Below the pieces are notes generated by a model that worked only from the letters and a program-made list of their open reading frames with translations, ran no database searches and had not been told where the DNA came from. A DNA stretch of 64,000 bases. Origin: Saccharopolyspora ipomoeae (GTDB lineage: Bacteria; Actinomycetota; Actinomycetes; Mycobacteriales; Pseudonocardiaceae). A program made the translations under genes and the position numbers. Positions 11,243 through 19,666 of this stretch are shown one piece after another (within the stretch, counting starts at the first letter, position 1; each line of letters starts with the position of its first letter). Where the stretch lies: positions 1-64,000 of the forward strand of contig NZ_JASAOF010000001.1 in NCBI RefSeq assembly GCF_029952525.1. Direction: 5' to 3'.

Positions 11243-12943
11243 ATGACTCTCGAATACGTCGACGCCGGCGAGGCGATCGACCACGGCACCCTGAGCGCGG
11301 TGCCCCGCAACGCGCCCGACGTCGGGTTCCGCGTCGGCTACGACCGGCTGCTCGACGCGCGCTCGGAGTCGCACAACTGGCTGACCTACTACGGCGCCTA
11401 CGACGGGCAGCGCTACAGCCTGCTCGACCAGATCAACACCGAGACCGTCAAGGGCATGGGCCCGGCCTGGATCTTCCAGGCGGGCACCGCGGGCATGATC
11501 GCGGGCGCGTCGACCTACGCGTTCGAGGCGACACCTCTGGTCGTCGACGGGGTCATGTACGTCTCGGGCTGGGACGGCTGGGTGTGGGCGCTGGACGCCA
11601 AGACCGGCGACCAGATGTGGCGCTACAAGCACGCCGTGCCCTACGACGTGTCGCTGTGCTGCGGCAACGTCAACCGCGGCGTCGCGGTCGCCAAGGGCAA
11701 GGTCTTCTGCGTGATGCCCAACGCGCACCTGCTGGCGCTCGACGCGGTGACCGGCGAACGCGTGTGGGACAAGACCATCGGGGACGTGCGGGCCGGTGAG
11801 AGCGGCACGATGGCTCCGCTGGTCGTCAAGGACATGGTCATCACCGGCAGTTCGGGCGGCGAGTTCGGCGTGCGCGGGCACATGGACGCCTTCGACCTGG
11901 AGAGCGGTCAGCACCGCTGGCGCTGCTACATGGTCCCCAAGCCGGGTGAGCCCGGATCGGAGACCTGGCCGGCCGACGGCGAGGCGTGGGCGCGCGGCGG
12001 GGCGAACCCGTGGATCACCGCGACGTTCGACCAGGACACCAACCTGCTGTACGTGGGCACCGGAAACCCGGCGCCGGACTTCGACGGCGCGGTCCGCGAG
12101 GGCGACAACCTCTACACCGACAGCATCGTGGCCGTCGACGTCGACCAGGGCACCATCCAGTGGCACTACCAGTGCACCCCGCACGACGTGTGGGACTACG
12201 ACTCGACGATGGAGAACATCCTGTTCGACCAGGGCGGGCGCAAGATGCTCGGCCACTTCGACAAGAACGGGTACTTCTTCGTCCTCGACCGCACCAACGG
12301 GGAGCTGGTGTCGGTCACGCCCTACGTGGACCGGATCGACTGGGGCACCATCACCCGCGACGGCAAGGTGACCCCGCGCAAGTACCCGGACGCCGAAGGC
12401 GAACCGGTGCACTTCTACCCCGGCCCGGCCGGGGCGAAGGAGTGGACGCACGCCGCCTACAACCCGGACACGGAGCTGTTCTACGTCCCGGTCCAGGACG
12501 TCGGCGCCACCGCGACGCGGCGACGTCGCGAGTTCCGCGAGGGAATTCCCTACTGGGGCGCGGGTGTTCAGGTCGACGCCGACGACATGACCGGCTCCAT
12601 CAGCGCTTTCGACTCGGAGGGCAACGAGAAGTGGCGCTGGCGCAACACCCTGCCGATGTGCTCGTCGGTGCTCACCACCGCCGGGAACCTGGTCTTCGCC
12701 GGGACACCGTCCGGTGAGTTCGTCGCCCTGGACGCCCGCAACGGCGAGAAGCTGTGGCAGTTCCAGTGCGGCAGCGGTCACCACGGCAGCCCGATGACCT
12801 ACTCGGTCGACGGCAGGCAGTACGTCGCGGTCCCGGTCGGCTGGGGCGGCTGGATCGAGGGCTTCCTGCCCGGCATGCTCGGAGCAGGCCACGGCAGCGC
12901 CCTCATCGCCTTCGCCCTCCCGGAGGAACCCGGAACCCGCTGA
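11243..12943 (+). CDS. PQQ-dependent alcohol dehydrogenase with lanthanide-type Asp-x-Asp motif
   Basis: A 566-residue eight-bladed propeller quinoprotein of the methanol/ethanol dehydrogenase family. It keeps the vicinal cysteines Cys139-Cys140 (SLCCGN), metal ligands Glu207 (GEFGVRGH) and Asn275 (GTGNPAPDF), and the catalytic Asp318. Two residues later Asp320 (WDYDST) gives the Asp-x-Asp signature that in XoxF, ExaF and PedH marks lanthanide instead of calcium use. No signal peptide is visible, which is odd for an enzyme normally periplasmic. Oxidation of alcohols is the likely reaction. PQQ synthesis genes are not in the window. Confidence 0.88.
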   Translation: MTLEYVDAGEAIDHGTLSAVPRNAPDVGFRVGYDRLLDARSESHNWLTYYGAYDGQRYSLLDQINTETVKGMGPAWIFQAGTAGMIAGASTYAFEATPLVVDGVMYVSGWDGWVWALDAKTGDQMWRYKHAVPYDVSLCCGNVNRGVAVAKGKVFCVMPNAHLLALDAVTGERVWDKTIGDVRAGESGTMAPLVVKDMVITGSSGGEFGVRGHMDAFDLESGQHRWRCYMVPKPGEPGSETWPADGEAWARGGANPWITATFDQDTNLLYVGTGNPAPDFDGAVREGDNLYTDSIVAVDVDQGTIQWHYQCTPHDVWDYDSTMENILFDQGGRKMLGHFDKNGYFFVLDRTNGELVSVTPYVDRIDWGTITRDGKVTPRKYPDAEGEPVHFYPGPAGAKEWTHAAYNPDTELFYVPVQDVGATATRRRREFREGIPYWGAGVQVDADDMTGSISAFDSEGNEKWRWRNTLPMCSSVLTTAGNLVFAGTPSGEFVALDARNGEKLWQFQCGSGHHGSPMTYSVDGRQYVAVPVGWGGWIEGFLPGMLGAGHGSALIAFALPEEPGTR

Positions 12944-12954
12944 TCACCTCGTGG

Positions 12955-12992
12955 GGGGTGGGGACGGTTTTCATGAAAACTGTCCCCACCCC
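12955..12992. repeat. Palindrome of the GTTTTCATGAAAAC family after the PQQ dehydrogenase
   Basis: A 38-base inverted repeat, GGGGTGGGGAC / GTCCCCACCCC around the GTTTTCATGAAAAC core, begins 12 bases after a stop codon. It could end transcription before the downstream hydrolase. Confidence 0.8.
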
Positions 12993-13043
12993 CGACGCGG
13001 TCGTGAGAGGCTCCTCCCCAACCGGGGTTCAGGGGGGGAACGC

Positions 13044-13796
13044 GTGCCGCTCGCGCACCGCAACGGACTGCACATCGCCTACGAGATCACCGGTGAGGGT
13101 CCCCCGCTGTTGCTGCATCCGGGCATGTTCCACATCGGTCGGCGGTGGAGCGAGGCCGGGTACACGGACGCCCTGGCCACGACGCACACGGTGATCACCG
13201 TCGACCCGCTCGGCCTCGGCGGCAGCTCGGCCCCGGTTGACCCGGCCGACTACTCGCCGGCTCGCCGCGCCGATTCCGTCACCGCGGTGCTCGACCACCT
13301 CGGGTGCGAGAAGGCCGCGTTCTGGGGCTACTCCCTCGGCGCGCTCACCGGCTACGCCGTCGCCGTGCACGCCCCCGACCGGCTCACCCGCCTGGTGGCC
13401 GGTGCCTTCGACCCGCTCAACGGCTTCGAATCGGCGATCGGCCCGATGCTCCGCGCCCTGAACCTGCCCGCCGACACCGACCCGTGGCCGATCATGCGAG
13501 ACAGCGCCCGCGCGAATCCCGACCACGCGGCACTCATCGACGCCGCCGACCCGGCCGCCCTGCGCGCCAACTACGAGGCGTTCCGCCACGAGCCGGGTGT
13601 CCACGAGTCCCTGGCGAAGAGCCCCGTACCGCTGCTGATGTACGCGGGCACCGCCGACGCCTGGCACGACCCCATGCGCACCTTCGCCGAACGCACCGGC
13701 ACTCCGTTCGCGTCGATGCCGGACGCCGACCACGTCCGGGCCTGGCGCAACAGCGCAGAAGCCCTCGCCTTCGCCCACCCGTTCCTGTCGGGCTAA
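13044..13796 (+). CDS. Alpha/beta-fold hydrolase
   Basis: The 250-residue product has the alpha/beta hydrolase pattern: oxyanion region LLLHPGMF, nucleophile elbow GYSLGA with the serine near residue 96, and a late Asp/His pair (GTADAWHD, PDADHVRAW). The GTG start at 13044 follows a purine-rich AGGGGGGGAA; upstream in-frame codons lie within the repeat. Substrate is unknown. Its stop overlaps the end of the convergent CGNR gene by four bases. Confidence 0.82.
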   Translation: MPLAHRNGLHIAYEITGEGPPLLLHPGMFHIGRRWSEAGYTDALATTHTVITVDPLGLGGSSAPVDPADYSPARRADSVTAVLDHLGCEKAAFWGYSLGALTGYAVAVHAPDRLTRLVAGAFDPLNGFESAIGPMLRALNLPADTDPWPIMRDSARANPDHAALIDAADPAALRANYEAFRHEPGVHESLAKSPVPLLMYAGTADAWHDPMRTFAERTGTPFASMPDADHVRAWRNSAEALAFAHPFLSG

Positions 13797-14275
13797 CGAG
13801 CCCGCGCGCGGTGGGCGGCGACCTTGTGGCGGTTGAGGCAGGTCGGGGAGCAGAACCGGCGGCGTCCGGTCGGGGAGGCGTCGGCGTAGACGTCGACGCA
13901 GCGGGCGGCCTGGCACGTGCCCAGGCGGCTCTCGTCGTGGTGCAGCAGCCAGCCGAGCAGGCAGGTGCTCAGCGCGGCGGGCAGCACGTCGCCGCTGGAC
14001 TCGACGGCCCAGGTGAGCCCCTGCCCGGTCATGACCGGGACCGGGCGGAGCGCCCGCAGCAGTCCGTTGAGCTCCGCGAGCGGGCGTTCCGCGGCGAACA
14101 CCCGGAACAGGGCGTTGGCCGAGGCCACCGGGTCCCCGGAGGCCGACCACCCCAGCACGCTCACGACGTCCGGGTACGGCGCCGCCTGCTCCCCCGCAGC
14201 CGCTCGCGGCTCGTCGGCGAACTCGTTCACGAACTCCACGAGCTCACCCAGGTCGAGAACAGGAACGGCCAACAC
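13793..14275 (-). CDS. CGNR zinc-finger protein with ABATE domain
   Basis: This 160-residue protein has an N-terminal ABATE-like domain and a C-terminal zinc knuckle (CQAARCVDVYAD, RRFCSPTCLNRHKVAAHRAR) with four cysteines. The name-giving CGNR is here CLNR. Family members are thought to be stress-linked actinobacterial transcription regulators. Start is a GTG with only a weak upstream purine run. Confidence 0.85.
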   Translation of the reverse strand: MLAVPVLDLGELVEFVNEFADEPRAAAGEQAAPYPDVVSVLGWSASGDPVASANALFRVFAAERPLAELNGLLRALRPVPVMTGQGLTWAVESSGDVLPAALSTCLLGWLLHHDESRLGTCQAARCVDVYADASPTGRRRFCSPTCLNRHKVAAHRARAR

Positions 14276-14337
14276 ATCCCCAGGCTAACCGACACGTCCC
14301 TTCCTGCCGGTTACCACGATCTGTAACCTCCTGACCC

Positions 14338-14958
14338 ATGCCACCGGGTTACATCGACCTCAGCGTGCTCCCCGCATTCCTGGCCGCCGTGACGCTCCTG
14401 CTGCTGGCACCGGGTCCGGACATGGCCTTCATGGTCGCCACGGGACTGCGCGACGGATTGCACGGCACGACCAGGGCAGCTCTCGGCATCACCGCTGGCG
14501 TCAGCGTCTACGTCGTCCTCACCGCCCTCGGCCTCGGAGCCTTCCTCGCGGCCGCCCCGAGCCTCATCGCCGCCCTCCAGCTCGCGGGCGCCGCCTACCT
14601 GGCCCACCTGGCGTGGACGACCTGGCGCAGCGCCGCTGCCCCGGTGGAGATCACGACCGCCACCACCCGAGCGTTCCGGAGGGGTTTCCTGGTCAACCTC
14701 GCCAACCCGAAGATCGCGTTGTTCTTCACGGCGTTCCTCCCGCAATTCCTCGGCGACACCGAGGACAACCCCACCTTCCAGCTCCTGCTCCTCGGCACCC
14801 TCCTGCAAACCCTCGGCCTCCTCACCGACCTCGCGATCGGCTGCGCCGCAGGTGCCGTCCGCAACCGCCTGCTCCACCGCACACGCCCCCGCACCCTCCT
14901 CAACCGACTCGCGGCAGCCACCTACGCCACCCTCGCCACCGCCCTGCTCACCAGGTGA
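14338..14958 (+). CDS. LysE-family amino-acid exporter
   Basis: A 206-residue membrane protein with five to six hydrophobic segments and the LysE/RhtB N-terminal signature LLAPGPDMAFMVATG. FLVNLANPKIALFFTAFLPQF is the second conserved block. It probably exports an amino acid or similar small molecule. The stop codon TGA lies within the left end of an ~80-bp repeat (CCAGGTGACAG instead of CCAGGGGACAG in sister copies), so the element defines the C-terminus. Confidence 0.87.
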   Translation: MPPGYIDLSVLPAFLAAVTLLLLAPGPDMAFMVATGLRDGLHGTTRAALGITAGVSVYVVLTALGLGAFLAAAPSLIAALQLAGAAYLAHLAWTTWRSAAAPVEITTATTRAFRRGFLVNLANPKIALFFTAFLPQFLGDTEDNPTFQLLLLGTLLQTLGLLTDLAIGCAAGAVRNRLLHRTRPRTLLNRLAAATYATLATALLTR

Positions 14959-15031
14959 CAGTTTTTCCTCGAATTGACCGGGCAAAACGGACATCGATCA
15001 CGGGTGATTCGAGGAAAAACCGCCCACTGCC
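14951..15031. repeat. ~80-bp palindromic element, copy 1
   Basis: The ends CCAGGTGACAGTTTTTCCTCGAA and TTCGAGGAAAAACCGCCCACTGC are inverted copies. The middle (GGCAAAACGGACATCGATCA) matches copies at 53303 and 59444, with a more diverged one at 41971. It sits between the convergent LysE gene and a small minus-strand gene and overlaps the LysE stop codon. Confidence 0.85.
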
Positions 15032-15077
15032 AACCACCATCGACACGGACACCGCGGGGCTCAGGACTCGATCGCGT

Positions 15078-15254
15078 TCACGACACCCCCTCGACCTGGG
15101 CACCTTCTTCACGGAGGGCTCTGGCCGCCTCGTCGCAGACGCGGGCGAGCACTTCGAGTTCGGCGGGCTCGCATCGGTCGCCGTGAACGTTCTCGACCGC
15201 TGAACCGATGGCGATCACCGCAGCTTGGAGCTTCCTCCCGAGCCTCGGCGTCAC
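15078..15254 (-). CDS. Small hypothetical protein coupled to the zinc-finger protein
   Basis: A 58-residue product starting VTPRLGRKLQAAVIAIGSAV, mostly predicted helix and acidic towards the C-terminus. Its GTG overlaps the stop of the upstream zinc-finger gene in a GTGA junction, which supports translation. I do not recognise the family. Function unknown. Confidence 0.55.
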   Translation of the reverse strand: MTPRLGRKLQAAVIAIGSAVENVHGDRCEPAELEVLARVCDEAARALREEGAQVEGVS

Positions 15255-15478
15255 GATTCCGCCCACCGACTCGGCATAGGGACACCGGCGAGTTCGTGAG
15301 CGGCAACGTTGCAGGAGCCGCACGTCGCCCAGAACCACGCGATCTCCGAGCGGTCGGGCGTGATCGACTCACCGCACAACGCGGTGCCGACCTCCCCGGA
15401 TTCGAGCCGGGTTCGAGTCGCGTGGCGCTGCCCTCCCGCCGGGACCCAGTGGAACGGGTGCGGCTGAAACATGGCCAT
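15251..15478 (-). CDS. Small zinc-finger-like protein
   Basis: This 75-residue protein shows the spaced residues HW, RHAT, ALCG, W, ATCGSCNVAAH, a pattern common in small actinobacterial putative zinc-binding proteins found near HTH-DUF5753 loci. The ATG follows GAGGAGGAG. It is transcribed away from the trio of genes that starts at 15661, sharing the intergenic region 15479-15660. Confidence 0.65.
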   Translation of the reverse strand: MAMFQPHPFHWVPAGGQRHATRTRLESGEVGTALCGESITPDRSEIAWFWATCGSCNVAAHELAGVPMPSRWAES

Positions 15479-15660
15479 ATCTCCTCCTCACTCACAGAGC
15501 AGCCTGAACATGCAGCAAGATTAGAACCACACAAGAAACATTCGAGAAGCTTCCTCTTCGATTCATCCATATGGGTAGATCAGGGATCCGCTTCTTGCAC
15601 CACGTCACTCCTTGCACGAACCATTCGCACTTGATTCACTGCGATCAGCGAGGAGACGCC

Positions 15661-15861
15661 ATGAAGCTCACGCACTTGGGAACCACCAGCGGCGGCGGAG
15701 GCTGCCCAGAGCTGTACGAAACGGATCGGGACACCTACGTAGTGCAAGGAACCCGCGTGACCGACGCAGACGCGCTGGCGACACTGCGCGAGCGCGGCTT
15801 GCCCGAGCACGAAACCGCCGTCGAAATCCCCGAGGCGCTCCTGCGGTTCGCGAGGGGCTGA
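15661..15861 (+). CDS. Small hypothetical protein, first gene of the DUF6879/HTH set
   Basis: A 66-residue protein beginning MKLTHLGTTSGGGGCPELYE. The ATG follows GCGAGGAGACGCC. The gene ends five bases before the DUF6879 gene. In related actinobacterial loci this position is often held by a DUF397 protein; this one looks like a functional equivalent rather than a clear DUF397 member. Confidence 0.65.
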   Translation: MKLTHLGTTSGGGGCPELYETDRDTYVVQGTRVTDADALATLRERGLPEHETAVEIPEALLRFARG

Positions 15862-15866
15862 TCGTC

Positions 15867-16397
15867 ATGACCGACTTCGTCTCAGGAGCAGACTTCGAAG
15901 AGCTGTTCCGAACCTTCCAGCACACGGCGTTCCGACTGGAAACCCAAGGGACCTACGGAGAACCAGTTGAGGACGAACCGCTGCGCCGCTTCCTCGCCGG
16001 AGAACCGCCGGACGACTCGTGGTTGACCCCGTGGATCGACAACGTCCGCGACGCAACCGCGAAGGGCCGCGAGTTCCGACGTGTGCGCGTGCTGAGCACG
16101 CCCTTGACCGACTACCTGAGGTTCGAGATGGATCTCGCTCTGCGTGCGAACATCCCGGCTGGTGAGGACATCCGCAGCCTGACTGTCTCCGAGGCCGAGG
16201 CATTGGGCGTCCCGATCGGCGTGGACTTCTGGATGTTCGACGACACGCGGGTCGGCGTGATGCGGTTCGGCGGCAGAGGCATGCTCGGACTTGAGATGAT
16301 CACCGACGCTGAACAGGTCGAGCAGTTCCGGCTCATCAGGGATCGGGCGTGGGGCGCCGCGTCGCGCGTCGAGCAGTGGGCCGCTTTGTTGCAGTGA
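15867..16397 (+). CDS. DUF6879-family protein
   Basis: The 176-residue protein has the DUF6879 pattern: FEELFRTFQHTAFRLETQG at the N-terminus, then REFRRVRVLSTPLTDYLRFE, and WMFDDTRVGVMRF. Such proteins are widespread in actinobacteria next to HTH-DUF5753 regulators and have no established biochemical function. The gene lies five bases after the 66-residue protein and 13 bases before the regulator. Confidence 0.8.
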   Translation: MTDFVSGADFEELFRTFQHTAFRLETQGTYGEPVEDEPLRRFLAGEPPDDSWLTPWIDNVRDATAKGREFRRVRVLSTPLTDYLRFEMDLALRANIPAGEDIRSLTVSEAEALGVPIGVDFWMFDDTRVGVMRFGGRGMLGLEMITDAEQVEQFRLIRDRAWGAASRVEQWAALLQ

Positions 16398-16410
16398 GGA
16401 AGAGGAATTC

Positions 16411-17262
16411 GTGACCAGCAGTTTTGAGCAGCGCCGACAGGAGTTCGGGGAGCGGTTGCGCCGCAGCCGCGACGAGGCCGGCCTGACCGGCCGTGAACTC
16501 GCGTCGGCGCTGGGCTGGGCGCATTCCAAGGTTTCCAAGATCGAGAACGGCAAGCAGACCGCCGAGGATTCCGACGTGCGGCAGTGGCTCGACGCCGTGG
16601 GAGCACCGGAGTCCGACGTCGAGGACGTGCTCGCCGAGCTCTCCGATCTGCGGGTCACTCGGGCCGCCTGGCGCGCGCAGTTGCGCGCCGGGCACCGGGC
16701 ACGGCAGCAGCAGAGCCTCGACCTCGAACACGCCACGACCCGGCTGCGCAACGCCGAGTTCGGCGTTGTTCCGGGGTTGCTGCAAACCGCGGACTACGCG
16801 CGCTCCGTGTTCCGGACGCAAGCCGAGCTGCTGCAGGTTCCGGACACCGACCTCGACTCGTCGGTGCGGACGCGGATGCAGCGACAGCAAGTCCTCTACC
16901 AGGGCAAGGACATCGAGATCATCGTTTCCCAGCACGCCCTGCGCCACCCGGTGGCTTCCCCCGAGGTCATGCTGGGACAGCTGGACCGGCTGGTCTCCGC
17001 GCTCGACATCCCGGGCCTGCGGTTCGGCGTGCTACCGGAGTTCGCGCAGCTGCCGAACATCACGATGAACGGGTTCACGATGCTCGACGACGTCGTGCAG
17101 GTCGAGCACGTCTCGGCGGAACTCACCATCGACGATCCGGACCAGGTCGCGATCTACCACCGGCTCATGGACCGTCTCTGGCAGGTCGCGGCCGAAGGTG
17201 ACGAGGCCCGAACGATCCTCCGCGGCCTCGCCGCCGAGCATCGTGATCGGGCGGCTTCGTGA
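16411..17262 (+). CDS. XRE-type HTH regulator with DUF5753 domain
   Basis: The 283-residue protein has an XRE helix-turn-helix at about residues 10-65 (LTGRELASALGWAHSKVSKIENG) and a DUF5753 domain behind it (GVVPGLLQTADYAR through the C-terminus). This is the WhiJ-like architecture. The GTG follows GAGGAAGAGG. With the DUF6879 gene it forms a likely regulator/effector unit; in Streptomyces, WhiJ-type loci influence development, but direct transfer of that role is inference. Confidence 0.88.
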   Translation: MTSSFEQRRQEFGERLRRSRDEAGLTGRELASALGWAHSKVSKIENGKQTAEDSDVRQWLDAVGAPESDVEDVLAELSDLRVTRAAWRAQLRAGHRARQQQSLDLEHATTRLRNAEFGVVPGLLQTADYARSVFRTQAELLQVPDTDLDSSVRTRMQRQQVLYQGKDIEIIVSQHALRHPVASPEVMLGQLDRLVSALDIPGLRFGVLPEFAQLPNITMNGFTMLDDVVQVEHVSAELTIDDPDQVAIYHRLMDRLWQVAAEGDEARTILRGLAAEHRDRAAS

Positions 17263-17274
17263 GGTGGGTTGGGG

Positions 17275-17940
17275 TCAGGTTTTCGGGGCTTCCACTCGGC
17301 CTGTTTCCGGGGAGATGACTCCTGGGCAGAGGGCTTTCCGCTGGAGGGCTTCGGCGATTTCGGGGATGGCCGCGAGGGTGTTGGGGGGCCAGTCGTGCAT
17401 GAGGATGATCTGGCCGTCGGTGAGACTCGCGTTGGCCGCGACGATCTGGTCGACCGTGGCGTTGTTCCAGTCCTGGGAGTCGACGTCCCAGATGATCTCG
17501 GTGAGCCCGTGGGCGGCCTCGACCTCGCGCAGGGTCGCGTTGGTCTCGCCGTAGGGCGGTCGGAACAGGGTCGGGGTTCCACCCCCGGCATCCGAAATCG
17601 CCTGCTGCGCGCGGGAGATCTCCGAGTCCATTTCGGACCGGCTCAGCCCGGTCATGTGCGGGTGGGTGTAGCTGTGGTTGCCGACCTGCATGCCCGCATC
17701 GACCTGCGCGGCGACCAGCGACGGGTTGGCGTCGGCGTGATCGCCCTGGTTGAACATCGTGGCGCGCAGCCCGTTCTGGCGGAGGGCGTCGAGCAGCCGG
17801 GCGCTCGTGTCGCCTGGGCCGTCGTCGAAGGTGAGACCGACGTACCCCGAGCACCCGGGCGCCGACTCGGCCGCCGGGGCGACCACCACCGCTGCTGCCA
17901 GGACCGCGCTCAGGGCGCAGGCTCGCGCTCTCGCTGACAT
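17275..17940 (-). CDS. Secreted polysaccharide deacetylase (NodB-type)
   Basis: A 221-residue protein with a signal peptide (ARACALSAVLAAAVVVAPAAESA). The NodB domain has the TFDDGPG motif with catalytic/metal aspartates, HSYTHPHM with the two metal histidines, RPPYGE, and a late MHDW with the His. It should remove acetyl or similar N-linked groups from a cell-wall or environmental polysaccharide. It ends 13 bases from the convergent HTH regulator. Confidence 0.88.
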   Translation of the reverse strand: MSARARACALSAVLAAAVVVAPAAESAPGCSGYVGLTFDDGPGDTSARLLDALRQNGLRATMFNQGDHADANPSLVAAQVDAGMQVGNHSYTHPHMTGLSRSEMDSEISRAQQAISDAGGGTPTLFRPPYGETNATLREVEAAHGLTEIIWDVDSQDWNNATVDQIVAANASLTDGQIILMHDWPPNTLAAIPEIAEALQRKALCPGVISPETGRVEAPKT

Positions 17941-18291
17941 GTCGACCGCATCCTCTCGAAGGCGCTGACGGAAGAGCCGAACGGGAGCGAGTATGCGGCG
18001 CCGACACGCGATGGTCAACGAGAGTTTTTCGAAACTTTTTCGGCCGCAACCGATCTCACACATCGAGGTGGATCGTGACCATCAGCGGACTTACGCGAGC
18101 CACGACTATCCACGCCCGACTCAAAGCGCCAAGTCGCGAGCCGCCATTTCCGAAACTTTCTTCCACTCCGCGAGGTGTCCGTCAAGTGGCCCTTGTGGTG
18201 ATTCGTCCCGATGGATACGGTCGCTAAAACTTACACCGTTAGTTATCTGGGTCACAGACGCCCCGGATCAACACCCCGGAGGACGACCGGA
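17941..18291. other. Intergenic region of 351 bases, divergent promoters
   Basis: No supported gene was found here. It separates the divergently transcribed deacetylase and MHS transporter genes and is relatively AT-rich towards 18210-18260, as expected for promoters. A ribosome site GGAGGA at 18279 serves the transporter. A short repeat CTAA-N11-TTAG lies near 18223-18241. Confidence 0.5.
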
Positions 18292-19599
18292 ATGGCCGCC
18301 ACCGCGACAAGTGCGCGCCGCGTCGCGCTCGCCAGCCTCATCGGCACCACCATCGAGTGGTACGACTTCTTCATCTACGGCACCGCCGCAGCGCTGGTGT
18401 TCAACCAGCTGTTCTTCCCCAAGTTCGACCCGGTCGTCGGCACCGTCGCCGCGTTCGCGACCTTCGCCGTCGGCTTCATCGCCCGGCCCATCGGCGGCGT
18501 GCTGTTCGCCCACTACGGCGACAAGCTCGGCCGCAAACCCATGCTCATCGCCTCGCTGATGCTGATGGGCTTCGCGACGCTGCTGATGGGGCTGCTGCCC
18601 ACCTACGCCACGATCGGCGTGTGGGCCCCGATCCTGCTGACGCTGCTGCGCTTCGCCCAGGGCATCGGCGTCGGCGGCGAGTGGGGCGGCGCCGCGCTCA
18701 TGGCCGTGGAGCACGCACCGGAGGGCAAGCGCGGCTTCTACGGGAGTTGGCCGCAGGTCGGCGTTCCCGCGGGCCTGCTGCTGGGCAACCTGACGTTCAC
18801 GGTGCTGTCGGCGACGATGTCCGAGGCCGCCTTCATGGCCTGGGGCTGGCGGGTTCCGTTCCTGTGCAGCGCGCTGCTGATCGTCGTCGGCTTCGCGATC
18901 CGGCTCAAGATCAGCGAGAGCCCGGTGTTCGAGCAGGCGATGGAGCGCAAGGAGCAGGAGCGCGCCGAGCGGATGCCGGTGATCGAGGTGCTGCGCCGCC
19001 ACCCGAAGACGATCCTGCTCGCGGCCGGTTCGTTCCTGGCCACCAACGCTACGTTCTACGTCGGCACCACCTGGATCGTCTCGTACACCACCAAGACCCT
19101 CGACTACGAGCGCACCACGATCCTCAGCGCCAACGCCCTGCTCGCGGCCATCGACATCCCGCTGATGATGGCCTTCGGGATGCTGTCGGACCGGATCGGC
19201 CGACGCGGCATGGCCCTGGGCGGCATGCTCATGCTCGGGGTGTTCGCGGTGCCGTGGATCATGCTGGTGGACACCGGGGTGATCACGCTGTTCCTGCTGG
19301 CCGGCATCGTCGTGCAGGGCTGCCGGACCGCGGTGTACGGGCCGCAGTCGGCGTTCTTCTCGGAGCTGTTCAGCACCCGCCTGCGCTACAGCGGCGCGTC
19401 GCTGGCATACCAGATCGCGGCGATCCTCGGCGGCGGCATCGCCCCGATGATCTGCACCGGCCTGTTCGCCGCCACCGGCAGCTCGCTGTCCATCGCAGGC
19501 TACGTCGTGGTGCTGTGCCTGATCTCGTTCGTCTCGACCTACCTGCTGGCCGAGACCTACAAGCGGGACCTCAGCGACACGACCCCGGCCGTGGCGTGA
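18292..19599 (+). CDS. MHS-family metabolite:proton symporter
   Basis: A 435-residue twelve-span MFS protein of the metabolite:H+ symporter group, recognised by GTTIEWYDFFIYGTAAAL, GARPIGG-like IARPIGGVLFAHYGDKLGRK, and RFAQGIGVGGEWGGA. Members move organic acids, shikimate or betaines. The IclR regulator and a catabolic operon follow, so it may import a substrate for that pathway, but the two units are separated by a convergent junction. Confidence 0.88.
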   Translation: MAATATSARRVALASLIGTTIEWYDFFIYGTAAALVFNQLFFPKFDPVVGTVAAFATFAVGFIARPIGGVLFAHYGDKLGRKPMLIASLMLMGFATLLMGLLPTYATIGVWAPILLTLLRFAQGIGVGGEWGGAALMAVEHAPEGKRGFYGSWPQVGVPAGLLLGNLTFTVLSATMSEAAFMAWGWRVPFLCSALLIVVGFAIRLKISESPVFEQAMERKEQERAERMPVIEVLRRHPKTILLAAGSFLATNATFYVGTTWIVSYTTKTLDYERTTILSANALLAAIDIPLMMAFGMLSDRIGRRGMALGGMLMLGVFAVPWIMLVDTGVITLFLLAGIVVQGCRTAVYGPQSAFFSELFSTRLRYSGASLAYQIAAILGGGIAPMICTGLFAATGSSLSIAGYVVVLCLISFVSTYLLAETYKRDLSDTTPAVA

Positions 19600-19605
19600 T
19601 TCCGT

Positions 19606-19646
19606 GGGTGGTGGGGGGAGTTTTAATGAAAACCGCCCCCACCCCC
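19606..19646. repeat. Palindrome of the GTTTTCATGAAAAC family (AATG variant)
   Basis: GGGTGGTGGGGGG and CCCCCCACCCCC-like arms flank GTTTTAATGAAAAC. It starts seven bases after the MHS stop codon and 20 bases before the end of the convergent IclR gene, a position suited to a two-way terminator. Confidence 0.8.
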
Positions 19647-19666
19647 ACGAGCACGGAGGACCCGAG

